NCBI GenBank assembly: GCA_018262245.1 | Contig: JAGTRV010000013.1 | Span: forward strand, 1 to 53,824 | Reading direction: 5' to 3' | Origin: Pseudomonadota bacterium | GTDB lineage: Bacteria > Pseudomonadota > Gammaproteobacteria > Burkholderiales > Rhodocyclaceae | Length of the DNA: 53,824 bases | Shown here: positions 36,882 to 44,535 of the stretch, piece after piece | Layout of the letters: every line of letters begins with the position of its first letter | Numbering within the stretch: position 1 is the stretch's first letter | Notes under the pieces: model-generated | Seen by the model: the letters and a program-made list of their open reading frames with translations, nothing else | Database searches by the model: none | Told to the model about the DNA's origin: nothing | Made by a program: the position numbers and the translations under genes

Positions 36882-37733
36882 CTACTTGAACTTGACCCCC
36901 ACACTCGGCATGCCGGGTAGACCTTCGTAGCTGACCTGGATATGCATGCCCGGCCTGGGCGGCATCAAGGGGGTGAAGGACCCGAGACTGAGCAGGTCGC
37001 CGGCCTTGAGTTTGCCGCCGTCGCGGGCAATGTCGCGGGCCAGCCAGATCACGGCATTCAGCGGGTGATCGAGGATGGCAGTCCCCGGCCCGCGGGCGAG
37101 TTCCTTGTTGCCGTCGGCCGCATCACGAACGACGACCGACATGCTGGCCAGCGCCTCGAGGTGGGCTGCCGTGGGTGTCACCGGCTGGCCAAGAACGCCG
37201 AGGCGGGTACCGGCATTGATGGCGGTCAGGGTGGCCCCGTTGATGGTCTCCTTGGGGTCGAGCAGCAGGTCGGGCAGTTCGATGAACGGAATGATCCTGC
37301 TGATGTGTTGCAGCACCTCAGCCGGCGTCTGCGCCTGATTGATGCCTTCATCCTTGACCTCGACCACGAGGTCCGCTTCGAACACCGGCCGGGTACCGAA
37401 TTTGGCCGGCAGTTCGACACCGTCACTGACCAGCATTTTCTCGAACAGGGTGCCGCGTACCGGGGCGTCGGTGCCGAAGCGTTTCTGCACGGCAGTGTTG
37501 GTCAGACCGGCCTTGTAGCCGACGACCCGGCCCTGGGTCCTGGCGAATTCACCGATCAGCAGTTGCCGCCCGCAGGCAGCGTCGGCCATGCTCATGTCCT
37601 TGTCCAGGCCGCTGGCCGGAGTCATCTCCTGCCATTGGCGGGCAATACCCGACATGGTTTCGGGCGAGGGACAGGCGGCATGGGCGCTGCCGATGACCAC
37701 CGAGATCAGGGAAAAACAGAGAGCATGGCGCAT
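36882..37733 (-). CDS. Hydratase of the 2-keto-4-pentenoate hydratase/FAH family with a signal peptide
   Basis: A 283-residue protein. The core (about 25-283) resembles the 2-oxopent-4-enoate hydratase/oxaloacetate decarboxylase family, with VGYKAGLTN near 72, FEADLVVEVKDE near 122-133 and a GDLLSLGSFTP block near 250. It is preceded by a clear signal peptide (MRHALCFSLISVVIGSAHA), so it is probably periplasmic. The ATG at 37733 is chosen because an AGGAGA ribosome site and the signal peptide both start there, although the frame is open further upstream. Confidence 0.82.
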   Translation of the reverse strand: MRHALCFSLISVVIGSAHAACPSPETMSGIARQWQEMTPASGLDKDMSMADAACGRQLLIGEFARTQGRVVGYKAGLTNTAVQKRFGTDAPVRGTLFEKMLVSDGVELPAKFGTRPVFEADLVVEVKDEGINQAQTPAEVLQHISRIIPFIELPDLLLDPKETINGATLTAINAGTRLGVLGQPVTPTAAHLEALASMSVVVRDAADGNKELARGPGTAILDHPLNAVIWLARDIARDGGKLKAGDLLSLGSFTPLMPPRPGMHIQVSYEGLPGMPSVGVKFK

Positions 37734-37818
37734 GGGGAATCTCCTGTGCGATGGCCGGGGCAGGGTACCGACCGTAGCTTCATCATAATCGACTGTTGTA
37801 GCTATCGCCGGCAAGCCT

Positions 37819-38952
37819 TCAGCGCATCAGCCGCCCGGCGCTGCCGACGATGGTCACCTCGACAAAATGTGATCCCAGATGACTGCCTTTGCCGTAATCA
37901 ACGACAAAGCCGCCGCTATCGTAATTGCGCAGCCCACCAAGGGCGGCGACCAGTTTTTCCCTGGTCGGCTGCGGACCGGCCTGCCGTAGTGCCTCCGCCA
38001 TGACCTTGGCTGCGATGTAGCCTTCAAGCGAAGTGTAGGTCGTTCCGCTTTTCGGCGCCGCATCGGCCGGCAAGGCCAGAAACTCCCGAGCAACAGGCGT
38101 TATGCCGTTCCATGGATAAGGCATGACCTGGGCAATCGCGACGCCAGCAGCCGACTGGCCCAATTCGGCCTGCAAGGCCTTGTAACCGACGACCGACAAA
38201 GCAAAGAACTGCGACTGCTTGCCGGCCTGGCGCATCTCGCGCACAAAAGCGGCGGTCGGCTTGTAAGTGCTGATCATCACGACCCCCTGTGGATCGACCG
38301 CACCGATTGCGCGCACCGCTTCGTGAACATCGTTCTTCGTCTTGTCGAACGACCCAACGGCAACCGTCTTCAGGTTGCGCTTGGCCAACGCCTTTTCCAC
38401 GCCAGCCAGGCCGGACCGCCCGAAGGCGTCATCCTGATAGAAAACCGCAATCCGGTTGATGCCCAGCGTGGTCAGCTGATCGATGATTTTCTCCGTTTCA
38501 TCGCCATAACTGGCGCGCAGCCAGAAAGTCGTCGGCGACTTCTGTGCCCGCAGTTCGTCCGAACCGGAATAGGGCGCCAGCGACGGAATACCGCGTTCGT
38601 TGATCAGCGGCATCAAAGCGCCGTAATTGGCTGATCCGAACATGCCGATGAAAGCAAAAACGTCTTCCTGATCGAGCAGCTTTTTCGCGTTCTCGACACT
38701 GCGCTCGACCACATAGCCGTCATCCAGCGTCACCAACTCGATACGTCGACCGTGGATGCCGCCCCGCGCATTCAGCACCTTGAAATAAGCCAGCATGCCG
38801 TCCCGGTATTCGGTACCCAGCTCTGCCAGCGCACCGCTTAGCGGCAATGACTGGCCTAGGCGAAGTGACGTGGACTGAGCCTGAGTCGCACCGCTGAAAA
38901 GCATTGCCAGCAAAAACAGGGGGGTAAGAATGTATTTCAGTAACTTGGGCAT
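37819..38952 (-). CDS. ABC transporter substrate-binding protein (Leu/Ile/Val type)
   Basis: A 377-residue periplasmic binding protein of the Peripla_BP_6 group with a signal peptide (cleavage after ATQA, about residue 25). Typical sequences are GQSLPLSGALAELG near 33, FAFIGMFGSANYGAL near 100 and the C-terminal YIAAKVMAEALRQAG block. The start has an AGGAGA ribosome site. No ABC ATPase or permease of this class lies nearby, so it works with distant partners or as a sensor. It is divergent from block B. Confidence 0.88.
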   Translation of the reverse strand: MPKLLKYILTPLFLLAMLFSGATQAQSTSLRLGQSLPLSGALAELGTEYRDGMLAYFKVLNARGGIHGRRIELVTLDDGYVVERSVENAKKLLDQEDVFAFIGMFGSANYGALMPLINERGIPSLAPYSGSDELRAQKSPTTFWLRASYGDETEKIIDQLTTLGINRIAVFYQDDAFGRSGLAGVEKALAKRNLKTVAVGSFDKTKNDVHEAVRAIGAVDPQGVVMISTYKPTAAFVREMRQAGKQSQFFALSVVGYKALQAELGQSAAGVAIAQVMPYPWNGITPVAREFLALPADAAPKSGTTYTSLEGYIAAKVMAEALRQAGPQPTREKLVAALGGLRNYDSGGFVVDYGKGSHLGSHFVEVTIVGSAGRLMR

Positions 38953-39054
38953 GCTGTCTCCTGATGATTATTGAATATGCCCGGCAGTCTGGACCTTAAC
39001 CAGCCGGAATATTGTCGTTTGGATGACAGTCGGCGGCATTTCCGGGGCCTCTGT

Positions 39055-39060
39055 TAAAAT
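39055..39060 (+). promoter_or_regulatory. Candidate -10 element of aryl-polyene block B
   Basis: TAAAAT in the 110-bp divergent gap between the binding-protein and ketosynthase genes. A start near 39067 would lie inside the frame from the ATG at 39063 and therefore favours translation from the GTG at 39087. Confidence 0.3.
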
Positions 39061-39086
39061 CTATGCTTCCCGTATCGGACCTGACC

Positions 39087-40277
39087 GTGAACCCGCTGCT
39101 TCTTTCCGCTTACACCGTCACTACCAGCCTCGGCCGGGGGCTTGAAGCCACGCGCGAAGCACTGCGCAATGGGCGAAGCGGGCTGGTCCCGTGTGCTTTC
39201 GAAACGGTACAGCTCGCCACCTGGATCGGCGAAGTCGCTGCGGTCGACGACGAAAAACTGCCGGCAGCGCTGGCCGATTACGATTGCCGCAACAATCGGC
39301 TGACGCAGATGGGGCTGGAAACGGACGGTTTCGCCGACCGCGTCCGCGAGGCCATCGCCCGTTACGGCAAGACCCGGGTTGGCATCTTCCTCGGTACCAG
39401 CACGGCCGGCATCCTGCAGACCGAACTGGCCTATCGCCGCCGCGACCCGGAAACCGGCGCGCTGCCAGACGATTTCCATTACCGTACGACGCACAACTCC
39501 TTTTCGCTGGCCGAATTCACACGCGAATATTTCGGGCTGGAAGGCATGGCAATGGCCATTTCAACGGCCTGTTCGTCGAGCGCCAAGGTCTTTGCCGCCG
39601 CCGCCCGCCAACTGGAACTCGGCACCATTGATGCCGCCATCGTCGGCGGCGTCGATACGCTGTGTTTGACCACCCTGTACGGCTTTGCCTCGCTGCAACT
39701 AACCTCAGCCCAGCCTTGCCGCCCCTACGATGCGGCCCGCAACGGTATTTCGGTTGGCGAGGGCGCCGCTTTCGCGCTGCTTGAACGCTGCGACCAACCC
39801 GCCGCCGGTTCGGTGCTGCTGCTCGGCACCGGCGAATCGAGCGACGCTTATCACATGTCCTCGCCGCACCCGGAAGGGCTGGGCGCCAAGATGGCCATGG
39901 AAGCGGCGCTACGCTCGGCCGGGCTGACCACGAACGACATCGACTACATCAACCTGCATGGCACCTCGACGCCAGCCAACGATGCGGCCGAGGGCAAAGC
40001 GGTCAGCACACTGTTCGGCAATACGGTGCCATGCAGTTCGACCAAGGGTGCCACTGGTCACACGCTCGGTGCGGCCGGTGCCGTCGAGGCGATCATCTGC
40101 GCTCTGGCGCTGACGGACGGCTTCCTGCCCGGCAGTCCGGGTACCGAACATCTCGATCCGGCCATTCCGGTCGATTACCTGCTGCAATCCCGCACCGGCC
40201 AGCCACACCGCGCCCTGACCAATTCCTTTGGTTTTGGCGGCAGCAATTGCAGCCTGATTCTGGGAGTCGCGAAATGA
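39087..40277 (+). CDS. Beta-ketoacyl-ACP synthase (KS2, aryl-polyene type)
   Basis: A condensing enzyme of 396 residues from the GTG at 39087 (MNPLLLSAYTVTT), or 404 residues from the ATG at 39063. The triad is intact: Cys in ISTACSSSA (170 in the longer numbering), His in NLHGTSTPAND (299) and His in GATGHTLGAAG (333). It resembles the second KS of aryl-polyene clusters. The downstream CLF-like gene overlaps by 4 bp, so this KS is the more likely CLF partner. Confidence 0.9.
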   Translation: MNPLLLSAYTVTTSLGRGLEATREALRNGRSGLVPCAFETVQLATWIGEVAAVDDEKLPAALADYDCRNNRLTQMGLETDGFADRVREAIARYGKTRVGIFLGTSTAGILQTELAYRRRDPETGALPDDFHYRTTHNSFSLAEFTREYFGLEGMAMAISTACSSSAKVFAAAARQLELGTIDAAIVGGVDTLCLTTLYGFASLQLTSAQPCRPYDAARNGISVGEGAAFALLERCDQPAAGSVLLLGTGESSDAYHMSSPHPEGLGAKMAMEAALRSAGLTTNDIDYINLHGTSTPANDAAEGKAVSTLFGNTVPCSSTKGATGHTLGAAGAVEAIICALALTDGFLPGSPGTEHLDPAIPVDYLLQSRTGQPHRALTNSFGFGGSNCSLILGVAK

Positions 40278-41077
40278 GCGCCAAGCCGCTGACCGCCTGG
40301 ATCGAAGGCATCGGTTTCCTCGCCCCCGGCCTGCCGGACTGGCCGACTGCGCGTGCCGTTTTACGTGGTGAAACCGCGTTGACTGAGGCCCCTTCCATCC
40401 TGCCGGCACCGAGCATCCTGCCACCGGCCGAACGTCGTCGGGCCAGCCGCGTCGTCAAACTGACACTGGCCCTTGGTCTCGAAGCCGCTGCCCACGCCGG
40501 AGCCGATGTCGCCACGCTGGCCACCGTCTTTTCCGCCTCGGGCGCCGACGGCCACAACTGCCACGCGCTGTGCGAGCAATTGGCCACCGACGACCGCCAG
40601 ATTTCGCCGACCCGTTTTCATAATTCGGTCCATAACGCGGCTGCCGGCTACTGGGGTATTGCCACCGGGGCGATGGCACCTTGCCAAGTCCTCTGCGCCT
40701 ACGACGGCAGCTTCGGGGCTGGCCTGATCGACGCGCTGGGGCAGGTCGTTCTCGACCGCCAACCGACACTTTTGATCGCCTACGACAGCGAATACCCGGA
40801 ACCGCTGTTCGCCAAACGCCCGGTGCCGGATGTCGCCGGGGTGGCTCTGCTGCTGACCCCGGAACGCAGCCAGCGCTCGCTGGCCAGCATTACCGTCACG
40901 CCAAGTACCGAACCGGCCGATGCGCTGGCCGACACCGGACTGGAAGCCCTGCGCGTCGCGATCCCGGCCCTGCGCGTTCTGCCGCTGTTACAAAAACTGG
41001 CGCGTCAGGAGGCTGGCAATGTGTATCTCGATTACCTGCCACCGATGCAGTTAAAGATCGAAATCGGATCGTGCTAG
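40274..41077 (+). CDS. Chain-length-factor-like ketosynthase homologue
   Basis: A 267-residue, truncated ketosynthase-like protein matching the N-terminal 'beta-ketoacyl synthase-like' group. The condensing Cys is absent: the equivalent region reads HNSVHNAAAGYWGI. It is about two thirds of a full KS. By analogy with type II systems it forms a heterodimer with a KS and sets the number of extensions. It overlaps the KS2 gene by 4 bp and the dehydratase gene by 7 bp. Confidence 0.87.
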   Translation: MSAKPLTAWIEGIGFLAPGLPDWPTARAVLRGETALTEAPSILPAPSILPPAERRRASRVVKLTLALGLEAAAHAGADVATLATVFSASGADGHNCHALCEQLATDDRQISPTRFHNSVHNAAAGYWGIATGAMAPCQVLCAYDGSFGAGLIDALGQVVLDRQPTLLIAYDSEYPEPLFAKRPVPDVAGVALLLTPERSQRSLASITVTPSTEPADALADTGLEALRVAIPALRVLPLLQKLARQEAGNVYLDYLPPMQLKIEIGSC

Positions 41078-41517
41078 ACCGCACCTGGATCGCCGCCCAC
41101 ATCCCGCATCAGGGCAGCATGTGTCTGCTCGATTCGGTCAATGATTGGTCAGAAAACAGCATCGCCTGCCGGGCGACCAACCATACCGACCCAACCAATC
41201 CGCTCCGTGCCGAAGGACGGCTGGGTGCCGCCAACGGCATCGAATACGCCGCCCAGGCCATGGCTATCCACGGTGCCCTGTTGGCCAACGCAGACGACCA
41301 GCCACGCCAGGGCTACCTGACCAGCGTACGCAGTGTCAGTCTGCATGTCGCCCGCCTTGATGACCTGCCGGGCGAACTTAGCGTGCAGGCCGAACGCCTG
41401 TCCGGTGACGCCAACCACATCCTCTACCAGTTTTCGCTCGGCCACCAAGGCCACTGCCTGCTCGAAGGCCGTGCCGCCGTCGTGCTCGATGCCAGTATCC
41501 TGAAGGAAAATCCATGA
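41071..41517 (+). CDS. 3-hydroxyacyl-ACP dehydratase (ApeP-like hotdog)
   Basis: A 148-residue hotdog protein with a GTG start at 41071. The active-site strand AAHIPHQGSMCLLDSV (8-23) contains His13 in the PHxxxM motif of this family. It is the second dehydratase of the locus; aryl-polyene systems usually have two that form a heterodimer. It overlaps fabG by 4 bp. Confidence 0.88.
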   Translation: MLDRTWIAAHIPHQGSMCLLDSVNDWSENSIACRATNHTDPTNPLRAEGRLGAANGIEYAAQAMAIHGALLANADDQPRQGYLTSVRSVSLHVARLDDLPGELSVQAERLSGDANHILYQFSLGHQGHCLLEGRAAVVLDASILKENP

Positions 41518-42233
41518 AACGCGCGCTCGTCACCGGCGGCAGTGGCGGCATCGGTGCCGCGATCTGCAAGCGCCTTGCCGCCGATGGCCATCACGTCATC
41601 GTCCATGCCAACCGCAGTCGTGAAAAGGCCGAGGCCGTAGTCGCCGAGATCGTTGCCGCCGGCGGCAGTGCCGAAGCGCTAGCGTTCGATGTCACCGAGC
41701 GCGCTGCAACCGCCGCTGCGCTGGAAGGCCTGCTCGAAGCCGGCCCGATCCAGATTCTGGTCAACAACGCCGGCATCCACGCCGATGCGGTGTTCCCCGG
41801 CATGAGCGCCGAGCAGTGGCATTCCGTACTCGACGTCTCGCTGAATGGCTTTTTCAACGTCACCCAACCGCTGACCATGCCGATGATCCGCACCCGCTGG
41901 GGCCGCATCGTCAATATTTCATCGATCGCCGGCATCACCGGCAACCGCGGCCAGGTCAATTACTCGGCCGCCAAGGGCGCCCTGCACGCCGCCAGCAAGT
42001 CGCTGGCGCTAGAACTGGCCAGCCGCGGCATTACGGTCAATGCCGTGGCCCCGGGCATCATCGCCACCGACATGATCGAAGGCGCCTTCGACGCAGAGAC
42101 CATCAAGCATCTGGTACCGATGAAACGGGCCGGCAAGCCGGAAGAAGTGGCCGATCTGGTGGCGTTCCTTGCCTCCGATAGTGCTGCCTACATCTCCGGG
42201 CAGGTCATTTCGATCAACGGCGGGATGATTTAA
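41514..42233 (+). CDS. 3-oxoacyl-ACP reductase (FabG/ApeQ-like)
   Basis: A 239-residue short-chain dehydrogenase. The NADPH-binding TGGSGGIG is at 7-14, NNAG near 83, the catalytic Tyr150 and Lys154 in YSAAK, and the C-terminal VISINGGMI is typical of FabG. It reduces the 3-keto group in each polyene extension cycle. Last gene of block B; no clear terminator follows. Confidence 0.93.
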   Translation: MKRALVTGGSGGIGAAICKRLAADGHHVIVHANRSREKAEAVVAEIVAAGGSAEALAFDVTERAATAAALEGLLEAGPIQILVNNAGIHADAVFPGMSAEQWHSVLDVSLNGFFNVTQPLTMPMIRTRWGRIVNISSIAGITGNRGQVNYSAAKGALHAASKSLALELASRGITVNAVAPGIIATDMIEGAFDAETIKHLVPMKRAGKPEEVADLVAFLASDSAAYISGQVISINGGMI

Positions 42234-42364
42234 CTGAAAAGATTGCTGGCAAACCCCTCAAAACTACAATTTCAACATTTCCCTGCGTTACAACTCAAAT
42301 TCCTTGGTATATTCCATAGGAATTTGATACAGCGATATAAGACCATTACTGGCAAGGGGGAAGC

Positions 42365-42691
42365 TTGAGTCTAGCAATCAGATTGGTGTCTCTATTGATG
42401 CTAGTTCATATCTCTGTGGAGGTTGTTGCAGACACCTATCGATGTTCTGTGGCAGGAAAGACCGTCATATCCGATATCCCTTGTGCTTCCGGGGCGAGTA
42501 AAGTCGATCAGAGTTCCGACCACGTCAGTCGAAGTCAGAAACTTCAGGCCGAATTGGTTAATCAGCGAAATAATACCCAGCTAACTGAACTCGAATACAA
42601 GGCGGCGCGAGATCGAAATATTCGCGGAGGCATTTTGATTCTCCCTGGCGAACCGACGAGTCAGCCAACCTCAACCCGACGCAGCCGCTAA
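42365..42691 (+). CDS. Small exported protein, DUF4124-like
   Basis: A 108-residue protein. The TTG start at 42365, with an AAGGGGG ribosome site, gives a complete signal peptide (cleavage after EVVA, about residue 22); an ATG at 42398 would truncate it. The mature part starts with DTYRCSVAGKTVISDIPC, close to the K-x-Y-x-C...S-D-x-P-C pattern of DUF4124. The rest is polar. The region is visibly richer in A and T than the flanking pigment genes. Confidence 0.65.
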   Translation: MSLAIRLVSLLMLVHISVEVVADTYRCSVAGKTVISDIPCASGASKVDQSSDHVSRSQKLQAELVNQRNNTQLTELEYKAARDRNIRGGILILPGEPTSQPTSTRRSR

Positions 42692-42712
42692 CTTGCGGCT
42701 AGGTATATTTTC

Positions 42713-43396
42713 ATGTCGATTACACTTTATGACATTCTGGAAGTCAGTAAGCTCGCCAGTCCTGAAGCTATTTCCGAGAATTACAAAAGGCTATATGCCA
42801 ATTATTCAGGAGAAAGCGCCAAAGGAAACGAAGATGCGACCAATCGATTGATCGCCCTGCGCGAGGCCTACAACACGCTAAGCAATCCGGAAAAGAGGAA
42901 GACCTACGACCAACGTCTGACAGCCACCGAAATCGAAGTGGCTTACGAGGAAATTCCGTCACCCTTTTCGTTCTTCAAGGTGCTTATCGTTATCTCCGTC
43001 CTTGCCGTATGCAGTGTTGTTTACTCAAAACACAAGGCGTCAGAAGAGCAAGCACGACTGCAACGAGAAGAAACGGCTGCAGCCGTACGGTTTGCTGAAA
43101 TTGAAGCCGAAAAGGCTAGGGAAGAAAAACTGGCGGAAGAAAAAGCTGAATATCAGCGGCGCCGTCACGAAGCCTATGAACGCGCCAATCTCGAACGCGA
43201 GCGTAGCTACGGGGCCCAAGTTTCCCGCGACATTCAAAGAGCAGAGGCACAAGCTCGCTGGGAAAAAGAACAGCAAGCACGACAACAAGAAAAAGAAGAA
43301 CGACAGAAGCAATTTGACGCCGAGCGCCAATTGGCCAGAGAAAAGGCCTACCTCCGGAGAGTCGAGGCAGAAAATGCCCGGTACCCACGCTATTGA
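42713..43396 (+). CDS. J-like domain membrane protein lacking the HPD motif
   Basis: A 227-residue protein. Residues 3-70 follow the J-domain helix pattern (LYDILEVS; NYKRLYANY; LREAYNTLSNPEKRKTYDQ), but the HPD needed to stimulate DnaK is replaced by YSGE near 31-34. A membrane helix follows (about 86-104), then a long charged coiled coil of Glu, Lys, Arg and Gln to the end. The base composition and codon use look unlike the GC-rich neighbours. It starts 21 bp after the preceding gene. Its partner is unknown. Confidence 0.75.
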   Translation: MSITLYDILEVSKLASPEAISENYKRLYANYSGESAKGNEDATNRLIALREAYNTLSNPEKRKTYDQRLTATEIEVAYEEIPSPFSFFKVLIVISVLAVCSVVYSKHKASEEQARLQREETAAAVRFAEIEAEKAREEKLAEEKAEYQRRRHEAYERANLERERSYGAQVSRDIQRAEAQARWEKEQQARQQEKEERQKQFDAERQLAREKAYLRRVEAENARYPRY

Positions 43397-43405
43397 TCAG
43401 TCGTC

Positions 43406-43422
43406 GGCAGCTAATAGCTGCC
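43406..43422. repeat. Short perfect inverted repeat after the J-like gene
   Basis: GGCAGCT-AAT-AGCTGCC, 7-bp arms with a 3-base loop, 9 bp after the stop codon. There is no T-run, so termination is doubtful. Confidence 0.35.
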
Positions 43423-43529
43423 ACGATGCAAGCATTCTGATGGTTAGGCAGTGATTTGGCGGATTAAAAATAATTCACCTTGCACTCCCGCCGAATGGTC
43501 GGATTTAGTCCTTCCCAGGAGGATCCGCC

Positions 43530-43685
43530 ATGCCGAATTTCCATCCCCGTGTTTCCGCGAAAGCGTCGTCTGAAGCAAAGAGATCGACGCCGCTCGCCTT
43601 TGTCCAGAATCCGCTAGCAGCCCGGCAATCGTTCCAGATGCCGCTCTCCGGCGACGTCATGCAGGACATCAATCCGTGCTCATAG
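43530..43685 (+). CDS. Orphan short ORF with strong ribosome site
   Basis: A 51-codon ORF starting MPNFHPRVSAK with an AGGAGGA Shine-Dalgarno 6 bases before the ATG. No family is recognised. The frame closes at TAG 43683-43685. It overlaps the start of the next ORF, which could mean translational coupling or a broken longer gene. Confidence 0.35.
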   Translation: MPNFHPRVSAKASSEAKRSTPLAFVQNPLAARQSFQMPLSGDVMQDINPCS

Positions 43686-43909
43686 ACCTTAGGTTCGCTG
43701 ACCAAGCAGCTCGGGCTGGTCAGCGAACCGAAGGCAATGCGCTGGCAGTACTGATCAAGCACGTCAAGGAAGACGAACTCGCGCCGGCGGAACGCGACGC
43801 CATCACCAGGTTGCGCTTCCAGCTTGAGGAAATCGACAAGATCAAGGCCGGGCACCGGATGGCGAAAAAGGTCAGCAAACACTGCCTGACAGCCACCCGG
43901 CAGGGCTAG
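43676..43909 (+). CDS. Hypothetical 77-residue protein (possible gene remnant)
   Basis: A GTG-started ORF, 10 bp overlapping the previous short ORF. The middle part (VLIKHVKEDELAPAERD; LRFQLEEIDKIKAGH) looks like genuine alpha-helical coding sequence, but the N-terminus is atypical. It could be the 3' part of a gene disrupted by a frameshift. No known domain is recognised. Confidence 0.35.
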   Translation: MLIDLRFADQAARAGQRTEGNALAVLIKHVKEDELAPAERDAITRLRFQLEEIDKIKAGHRMAKKVSKHCLTATRQG

Positions 43910-43942
43910 AATGAGCTGCCAATTGATTGGAGGAGGAAAGCC

Positions 43943-44194
43943 ATGAAGCCAGCTAAAGACAGCCTGAGCCTGCATGACGCCGCGCAACATCTGGCCAGCG
44001 AGCCGGATTTCCAGCACGAGATAGAAGTCGCATTGGCCCATGCGATCGAACATGGCGAGTTGCATGCCAACGTTAAGCGCTGGGCGACCGAACAGTGGGA
44101 AGGCAAGCAGTTGCCGGGCAACATCAACCGCCTGGAGACCTTCATCGAGCGTTCTGCGCTTGACGCTTGGCTGCAGCGCCGCCAACCGGCCTGA
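43943..44194 (+). CDS. Small hypothetical protein, possibly DNA-binding
   Basis: An 83-residue protein with a strong GGAGGAGG ribosome site. It is helical and polar; SLSLHDAAQHL near the start and TFIERSALDAWLQRRQ at the end resemble the pattern of small excisionase or AlpA-like helix-turn-helix proteins, but this is only a resemblance. It converges on the thioredoxin gene with a 1-bp gap. Confidence 0.55.
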   Translation: MKPAKDSLSLHDAAQHLASEPDFQHEIEVALAHAIEHGELHANVKRWATEQWEGKQLPGNINRLETFIERSALDAWLQRRQPA

Positions 44195-44195
44195 C

Positions 44196-44525
44196 TCAGC
44201 AGGCGGTCAGCCCGGCGAGCACTTCGCTTATTTCCTTTTCACCGGTCGGCCGAACGACACGGCCGACTTCCTGGCCATCCTGCAAAACAATCAAGGTCGG
44301 CCACAGCTTGACGCGGAAGCTGCGCCCAAGTCGCCGGCCCGGGCCATCCTCGATTTTCAGGTGGGGTAGATCGGGATGGCGGCGCAAGGCGGCCTCGATC
44401 AAGGCTTGTGCCCCCTGGCAATGGCCACACCAGCCGGTGCCGAATTCGATCAGCAAGGCCCCGGGCAGGGCATCGATTTCTGCTCTTTCCGGAGCGTCGA
44501 CCGCATAAATCGGGGTGTAGGCCAT
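44196..44525 (-). CDS. Thioredoxin-family protein
   Basis: A 109-residue cytoplasmic thioredoxin with active site WCGHC (Cys33, Cys36) and cis-Pro76 (LWPTL). No signal peptide is present. It follows the antiporter gene by 10 bp on the same strand and is probably the last gene of the transcript that starts at the halogenase-like gene. Confidence 0.9.
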   Translation of the reverse strand: MAYTPIYAVDAPERAEIDALPGALLIEFGTGWCGHCQGAQALIEAALRRHPDLPHLKIEDGPGRRLGRSFRVKLWPTLIVLQDGQEVGRVVRPTGEKEISEVLAGLTAC

Positions 44526-44535
44526 GACTATCTCC

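Noticed and set aside
43505-44185. 226-codon minus-strand ORF over the orphan ORFs
   Set aside because: No recognisable domain, no ribosome site, and two plus-strand ORFs in the same place have strong Shine-Dalgarno sequences.
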